Notes under the pieces: model-generated
What the model was told of the DNA's origin: nothing
Database searches by the model: none
The model's input: the letters and a program-made list of their open reading frames with translations, nothing else
Translations under genes and position numbers: made by a program
Part shown: piece by piece, positions 59,001-64,000 of the stretch
Layout: each line of letters opens with the position of its first letter
Numbering within the stretch: position 1 is the stretch's first letter
Assembly: GCA_963978905.1 (NCBI GenBank)
Contig: OZ022261.1
Location: 32,906,102 to 32,970,101 of the forward strand
Source of the DNA: Trichostrongylus colubriformis
Lineage: Eukaryota; Nematoda; Chromadorea; Rhabditida; Trichostrongylidae
Reading direction: 5' to 3'
Length of the DNA: 64,000 nucleotides

Positions 59001-60955
59001 GGCAGGCTCAATTGAGTCATCAGCTCGGTTGAAAGTTCAGGTTGGCATCACATATGACGTCATTGGTTGAGATCTTCGTGAATCAGTGCTCATCGATTTT
59101 ATTTCAGGCACCTCCAACATTTCAAACGAAACCTGTCGATCAAACCGTTGCACAAGGTTCCACAGCCACATTTGATTGTGTGCCAATAGGTCAACCAACA
59201 CCGGCGTATTTTTGGAGTAAGGAAGGGCAACAGGTGATTACTGTTACTATTTTTGGTGTGGCTTGATTTTCAAAGAGATTAATTGCTAAGCATGGCCTAA
59301 ACCTGAAACATCTTTGTGGACTTCCTCACTCATTGTGTTTTTGGCAACATTTTTGTCTTTAGAGAAATATAATCTGTACAGTAAGAAGTCGATGTACGTT
59401 TCTTTCCCTATTTAGCGGTAAGTTTGTAGGCAGCACGGTAAAGCATGGGTTGAAGAATCATCAAAGACATCGGAAGGGGTTGATTTAATAGGCTGTGGAA
59501 TATGAAAGTAGGGGTGCCCAGCAATGTGACAGTAGAGAAAGGAGGAAAAAAAACGGCGAAAAACCTGAGAAATAGAAACGCGAAATTCTCCTTCTCTCTC
59601 GTACGCCTCTCCGTCATTAGCGGGGTAGGCTGCAGACGGACGGAGAGCCTGAAGCAGTCGGCCGCGAACGTTGTCCCGCCTTCGTCGGCAACTCGTACGG
59701 CTGCAGGACTGCAGAACGACACGTCGGGCTGCGGGATTGTGACAAAGCCCGAAGCCGCCTTTTTTCAGTGCAAGTTTCGCCACACATTCTCTCCTGAAGT
59801 AGAATAGTCATTTTCAGCGAACATATATTAACAGTTCTCAGTTTTCCCTCACCCCTCCCAGTGCCTTTAAAGGTCCGGGTTGTATTTCGGGTTGAGAGAA
59901 GGGGTTTGTGCTTTTCAACCTCAAGCTGGTTTTTTTTCAAGCTGACTTTTAGACACGATCAGGTGGTTAGTGAATAGAATGCCGTCGATGGATAATCATA
60001 CTTTATTCTGTATCCGGTATCATGATTGTGATTATCGATCGACTACCGATCCTTTTTTTGAGATTTTCCTGAATTTTAGCATACCAACAACGTCAGTCAT
60101 CTGGGAGGTGGAGGTCTTTAGCTCTTTCCTTCACTGGGGTGCCAAATTCTAGGATTTTCAAATCAGTTCGGAAGATATGGGTGAATGCAAATGGTATAAT
60201 ACTTTCTCTATGCGGTGCCCGTCGATACTTCGCAACGCCGCATAGGCTCCTTCTGTGCTCATCAATGCTCATTCCGTCTTTTTGATCTCTTAAATGACTT
60301 TACATGGAAAGAGTGAGCAAAGAGAATTTATTCGCTCCACCGAAGCTTACCTTGCCATTTTCCTCTGATGAATGGACCCCAGGTTAGCGTAATCGTATGG
60401 ATGCTCCGAAAGTTAGTTTCACAAAACCGAAATTGGCTGTTTTGGCCCAGCCCATCTCGCTTTCCCATTCACCCATGAGCACGAATAAGGTCAAATAGGT
60501 GTTCAAATGGGTAAGAATGTAAAGGTCAAATACACGTTCATCTGTAAATCCAATTCCTGTGTTACATGTCTTTTTCAAGCTGATGTCAGTCTTTGTGATT
60601 CTACGAATCTGCAGTTTTACAATGCCGCGGTTTCGTATGTGAAACCATCGGGTCACGCTTGAGATCGCTGCATCGCAAATTTTCAGAGTCGCGAAATATG
60701 ACAGCAGCCTCATAATACAATATGTATGACGTTGTTTGTCATATTTTCTTCATTTGCACTACTATTTCAACCTGGGTTTTCAGAGTCTTCTATTCCCTGG
60801 ACACGTGTCAGCAGACGGACGGATAAAAGTCTCATCATCCGGCACGTTAACAATCGCTGATGTTCGGCAAGCGGATGAGGGTGCATACGTTTGTGCTGCG
60901 ATGAACTCTGCTGGCAGTTCGCTGAGTAAAGCACTATTGAAGCTCTCAACAAAAA
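47046..60955 (+). CDS. sax-3: SAX-3/Roundabout guidance receptor, 5' part (10 exons)
   Basis: Robo-family receptor for Slit in axon and cell guidance; acts at the cell surface. Exons: 47046-47115, 54820-54934, 54991-55091, 55673-55812, 55966-56118, 58335-58442, 58701-58864, 58953-59040, 59108-59233 and 60784-60955. They sum to 412 codons plus one base, open throughout, with GT..AG at every junction. Exon 1 encodes a signal peptide ([13 protein letters not shown]). Ig1 is exons 2-4 ([25 protein letters not shown]), Ig2 exons 5-6 ([22 protein letters not shown]), Ig3 exons 7-8 ([25 protein letters not shown]) and Ig4 exons 9-10 ([33 protein letters not shown]). Each domain keeps both Cys and the Trp. 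Residues such as [13 protein letters not shown] match nematode SAX-3 closely. The gene continues past the window; Ig5, FN3 repeats, membrane span and tail are absent. Exon 1 is assigned by signal peptide and phase; the later exons are secure. Confidence 0.93.
47116..54819 (+). other. sax-3 intron 1 (7.7 kb)
   Basis: Begins GTGAGC and ends TGTTTTCAG. It contains a C-run (47347-47356) and a Harbinger-like MITE (53208-53379). A TTAA preceded by GGTGCCT lies at 50034-50042, and a hydrophobic open frame at 52725-52922. Some GC-rich stretches (49050-49265, 54330-54480) stand out from the AT-rich background. No nested gene is supported. Large first introns of this kind often hold regulatory sites, but none can be identified by eye. 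Confidence 0.6.
53208..53379. mobile_element. Harbinger-like MITE, copy B (sax-3 intron 1)
   Basis: 172 bp with ends GGCCGCGGCCATACT and GTATGACCGCGGCC, bounded by TTA at 53205-53207 and 53380-53382. It shares GCGTGGCTGCG and GGCAGCGAGG interior blocks with the other copies. The overlapping 60-80-codon frames on both strands are compositional. Confidence 0.75.
56308..56458. mobile_element. Harbinger-like MITE, copy C (sax-3 intron 5)
   Basis: 151 bp bounded by TTA at 56305-56307 and 56459-56461. The ends are degraded (GACCACTTTCATACTTTG on the left, AGTATGAAGGCGGC on the right), but the interior AGAGCGTGGCTGCAGTCACA and CACGCCCTGCCGCCG blocks match copy B. Confidence 0.65.
56449..56512 (+). 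repeat. 32-bp tandem duplication at the MITE edge
   Basis: Two exact 32-bp units beginning GAAGGCGGCTTTATATGACT. The unit includes the last bases of copy C and its flank, so the duplication happened after insertion. Confidence 0.8.
57325..57825 (-). mobile_element. TA-flanked MITE (CAGTAGCGC ends), copy 2
   Basis: 501 bp bounded by TA (57323-57324 and 57826-57827), starting CAGTAGCGCACAAAAGTCTT and ending AAGACTTTTGAGCGCTACTG. Its left part matches the right part of the copy at 6353-6862, so it lies in the opposite orientation. It is inside sax-3 intron 5. Confidence 0.8.
57915..58063. mobile_element. Harbinger-like MITE, copy D (sax-3 intron 5)
   Basis: 149 bp. The left end GGCCTCGTTAATAATC is preceded by TTA; the right end GTGAACGCGGCC is followed by AAA, so one duplication copy or end has mutated. 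The interior shares GTCTCTGCGTCTCC, GCCTGCGTCGTCTC and CATGCCATTCTGCCTC with copy A. Confidence 0.65.
59410..59876 (-). mobile_element. TTAA-ended dispersed element, fullest copy (sax-3 intron 9)
   Basis: Its right end is AGTGCCT followed by TTAA (59877-59880); read from that side it begins AGGCACTGGGAGGGG. The 59620-59876 part matches 13400-13626, and the 59410-59660 part matches the complement of 12170-12470 and 22950-23180, which ties these scattered pieces into one family. The far end and its TTAA are not clear. Frames of 100-120 codons on both strands here are not genes. Confidence 0.55.
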
Positions 60956-60988
60956 GTTAGTTGAAAACGCCTTTTTACAGTTTATTAG

Positions 60989-61042
60989 GTGAATTGTTAC
61001 GAAGACAGCTCAGACTTCGAAATGATCCACACCATGTCAGAG
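60989..61042 (+). CDS. possible sax-3 cassette exon (54 bp)
   Basis: Lies just after exon 10, between TTTATTAG and a strong GTAAGA donor. It is 54 bp, keeps the reading frame (phase 1 to phase 1) and would add a basic 18-residue linker (ELLRRQLRLRNDPHHVR) between Ig4 and Ig5. Against it, the preceding intron would be only 33 bp, and known SAX-3 proteins have no such segment that I recall. Confidence 0.2.
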
Positions 61043-64000
61043 GTAAGAAGTGACTTTTTTTTTGTAAATACGTGCTTACTCAAAAAAAAAAATCGTGCAT
61101 GGAGAATGAGTCTCTCTCTCACCCATATATCTAAATTTTACGCAAGGAGCAAAGGCGCGAACATAGACGCAGGGTGGGAGCGAACAGTTACACAACAGTC
61201 CTGCTTTTCGTCTCCGACCGTGGCGGACGACGGGAAGGGGCACTCACTTGAACGTCCCGCCTTTGAGGAGCTCCTCAGCGGATTATCACTTTTTCGCATG
61301 AAACTTTGCATGCGAGCCTTATCAAGCAAAACAGCATAAATATGTGGGTAACAGAAAAACTTTTTTCTGTGCACACTTCCTGTAGGTGTTCGCTTGCAAT
61401 GAACGCAATTGTTGATTTCATTTTGGGGGGCTCCTCTTTTGTAACCTACCTCAGTTTTCTTTATTTGTTTGATATTGCTGATTTTTTTTAAAAAAATTCA
61501 TAGTCACTGTTTTTTACTGGAACCGTAGGTTCAGTTTCATTTTTAATCGCTGTGGATTTGCAATGGTAAGCTTCACTCCTGAAGGGAGAGGGTTGTGTTG
61601 TTTGAATCATTTTTTTTACATGAACCGCTTATGGAGAGAGGATTCTTCTCGAATCTGCAGAATTCTCAGTAGTTTGATATACACTACTTTCGATTTCATT
61701 TGATTTTCTTTTCAGTCGAGTTTCTTGATATGGCGTTTTCTCCTTCCTCCTCCAAATTCAATGACTTGAGGTTTCATTGAAATTTGAGGTTTCTTTTAAG
61801 GCCATTGAAATTTGAGGTTTCCTTTTGAATGCTTAGACTGGAGAAGGGGTCTTAACTGTTCAGTAGTCCCTCGAGGACGAGCTTAGGTGTGCTCAATAGG
61901 CATCTACTTAATTCTAATGATGGTAAAGGCCGTGGAAACATAAATAAGTCAGCGATTTTCTGTTCGGAACATTGCTAATCGCTAGTGGTAGAAATTGTAA
62001 ATGTAGTTATAAGTTTCTCTCAACCAAGCTGTATTCGACTGTTCTTCAAAGTGGTCCTGTCCTGCTCCCCTCGAAGCTCGCATCACTAGGACGTGTAGAC
62101 ACATGTAGAGCGTTGAACATACCCGTATAATGGTTATGATTAGGTGTTTACACATAATCATAAAAACGCTACAGAATCACTGTTTGCATTTAGGCGTCAA
62201 ATCAGGATGAATGACTCATTTTGACGAGTAATATGTCAGCAATGATGAATGCAGTCGTTCTACTATAGAATGGTTTCCGTTGACGTTTATGGATGGGTTA
62301 CGGTGATATAGAATTCAGAACCTCACACACCCCCCCCCCCCCCCCCCCAGCTAAACCCCTGCGTCGAGGTTATTGTATGATCACAAAGGTGCTCTGCTCT
62401 CTCCTACCCAAGCTTAGTGCCTCACCCATCTGAAGCGACTGTTTCCTTTCTGGCAAATTCACATATGAATCCCTTTTATCAGATCGTAAAAAGCGCCATG
62501 ATTTGATATCTCCTCTCACTGACCTAACAGAATGGCGCTGAACATAGTCCCCTTCTCTTTACAATGAAAAAGGAATCTTGAAGGTACATTGCTCGTTCAT
62601 TGAAAGGTGAAACTTAGCTGAACCGTCATTGGTAGAAGAACCGGGGGGCATTTTGCCACACCTATGGCAGCGGGGATATCTCCTATGATGCTCTGCCACC
62701 AATTATGATCCAGCTGGCGTCCACCTTCCGGCAGACGCGGGAAGTGCCTCTAAAAAAATCAAAGCGTGGTAACACAAAGTGCGTCCGATTATCCACAAAA
62801 TATTTGAGGACATCGGAGGGGCATGCGACTGCTCGTAGAATGTGATTAATCGTGCGTTAGATTTTCTTTAATTTCTGCTCAGGTACCTTTTTGTGGTCCT
62901 ATAAATAGCGACAGGCCAGCTCCCTTAGCTTCGAGGCGCATAGCGGCTCCTTGTCTTTGTGAAAATGAAAACTTCCAAAAGGTTATGTTGAAAACAGCTT
63001 TCACTATCGGCTCTATGAGTTAACAATGTTCCTTTGAAGGGGTCATTTGAAGCTGAATCTGTTATGGCTCGAAGTAAAGCAGAAAACGTAATCAACTTTT
63101 TCATTTGTCAAATTGAGTTCAATAGGCTTCACCCCGAGCAGTCCGCATAACAAATTCGCCTTCCGAACCACGAAACGTGTTAGTGCAGCGTTTTTAGAAA
63201 AAATTCGCTTTGCTCTTTGTATCGATTTGATTTTTTGAGTTTCGATTTTTTTTTCCTGGCGTGTTTTCTTTTCTATGTTGAGACGTCACTCCAAGTATCA
63301 CTGTACGAGGAGCGCGAGAAAGTTTGAGTTGGGATTCAGTGACTATGGATTTCTCCGCTAAATGGTTTTTCATTATGATCATTTTTGTACAAAATATAAA
63401 GTAGGCTTTATCGAGGGTAGTTTCTCACCTCTAAATATAAGCGGTCGCGCAGTTTATCCTCGTCACAGATAAATATCCTTAAGGGAATCATCTACGGGAA
63501 TTTCCTTGATAGTGATTCCCTTCGTGGTCACCCTAACAGATACAATGCACGAACAGAAACACGAGAAGAACCGGGAAATTTGCTTTTTATCAATACAGAT
63601 GCCAGCAGCATTTGAACAGCTGTGGCAGAATTTAGCGCAGTTGAAATTTTGCCTCCTTTGCGTACCTGACCTGCGACGGTCGCCTCTTTGCTCCTAGATC
63701 CCTCGCGGCTCCGCCTCCCCGGATGCCCCACCTCGTGGACGTTATTTTGAGAAATTGCTCTCTCATTCGGATTCTTTTTTTTGCATGAAACTCTGCATGT
63801 GGTCCGTAGTATGCAAATACAACAAAATATATGGGTAACAAAGCAGAAGATTCATGGGCAATTTTTCGAACATCTTTCGAAACAGCAATTGAAACAAATT
63901 TTTCTACCTATTGCAATATTGAGCGTTGAACATTTATAATAGGAACTTGAATGGCGCCAAATTAGTGTCCCAGATTGCAGTGGCCGTGCGAGAGTAGCTG
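61043..64000 (+). other. sax-3 intron or downstream sequence to the window edge
   Basis: No Ig5 exon is recognisable, so this is probably intron 10. It contains the longest homopolymer of the window (19 C at 62330-62348). It also has a short direct repeat of TTGAAATTTGAGGTTTC near 61775-61825. Two related repeat fragments (about 61150-61350 and 63640-63840) share GCATGAAACT..TGCATG and ATATGTGGGTAACA-type ends. Confidence 0.5.

Noticed and set aside
59408..59940. Four frames of 100-123 codons
   Set aside because: All fall in a dispersed repeat between sax-3 exons 9 and 10.
1..64000. tRNA genes, rRNA, CRISPR arrays, bacterial operons
   Set aside because: No tRNA B-box with a matching cloverleaf, no regular spaced repeats and no prokaryotic gene packing were seen.

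Overview
The window looks like intron-rich, low-gene-density chromosomal DNA from a parasitic nematode. I favour a strongylid or hookworm-like worm, but that is an inference. The reasons are: a Robo/SAX-3 gene whose Ig-domain exons match the Caenorhabditis SAX-3 layout exon by exon; very short introns (51-90 bp) beside multi-kilobase ones; T-rich TTTCAG-type acceptors; many Tc1/mariner, piggyBac-like and Harbinger-like short elements; RTE-type LINE debris ending in (AATA)n; and long G/C homopolymer runs. There are no bacterial features, tRNA or rRNA genes, or CRISPR arrays that I can see.

Layout. Positions 1-12150 are almost entirely repeats: degenerate Tc1 transposases, one nearly complete Tc1-like element with doubled terminal inverted repeats (2221-3787), MITEs of several superfamilies, fold-back elements, and a palindromic mariner derivative (10138-10813). 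Positions 12575-14548 hold a five-exon gene on the plus strand that becomes visible only after splicing. It encodes a predicted 110-residue single-pass membrane protein that I do not recognise. From 14549 to about 46900 is a gene desert with LINE and mariner relics, MITEs, poly-G/poly-C runs and a handful of isolated exon-like stretches (27.6, 35.5, 37.2, 43.2-43.6 and 46.0 kb), which I report as candidates only.

From 47046 to the right edge is the 5' part of the sax-3 (roundabout) orthologue on the plus strand: a signal-peptide exon, a 7.7-kb first intron, then nine exons encoding Ig domains 1-4. Each Ig domain is cut by an intron between its Trp and its second Cys. The gene continues beyond base 64000; Ig5, the fibronectin repeats, the membrane segment and the cytoplasmic tail are not present. 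Its introns carry at least five MITE insertions, several related to copies in the left part of the window.

Functionally, only two genes are well supported: sax-3 (guidance receptor) and the small membrane protein. The rest is mobile-element history and unassigned sequence. All exon boundaries were read by eye from splice-site consensus, frame and (for sax-3) family knowledge. No search was run.
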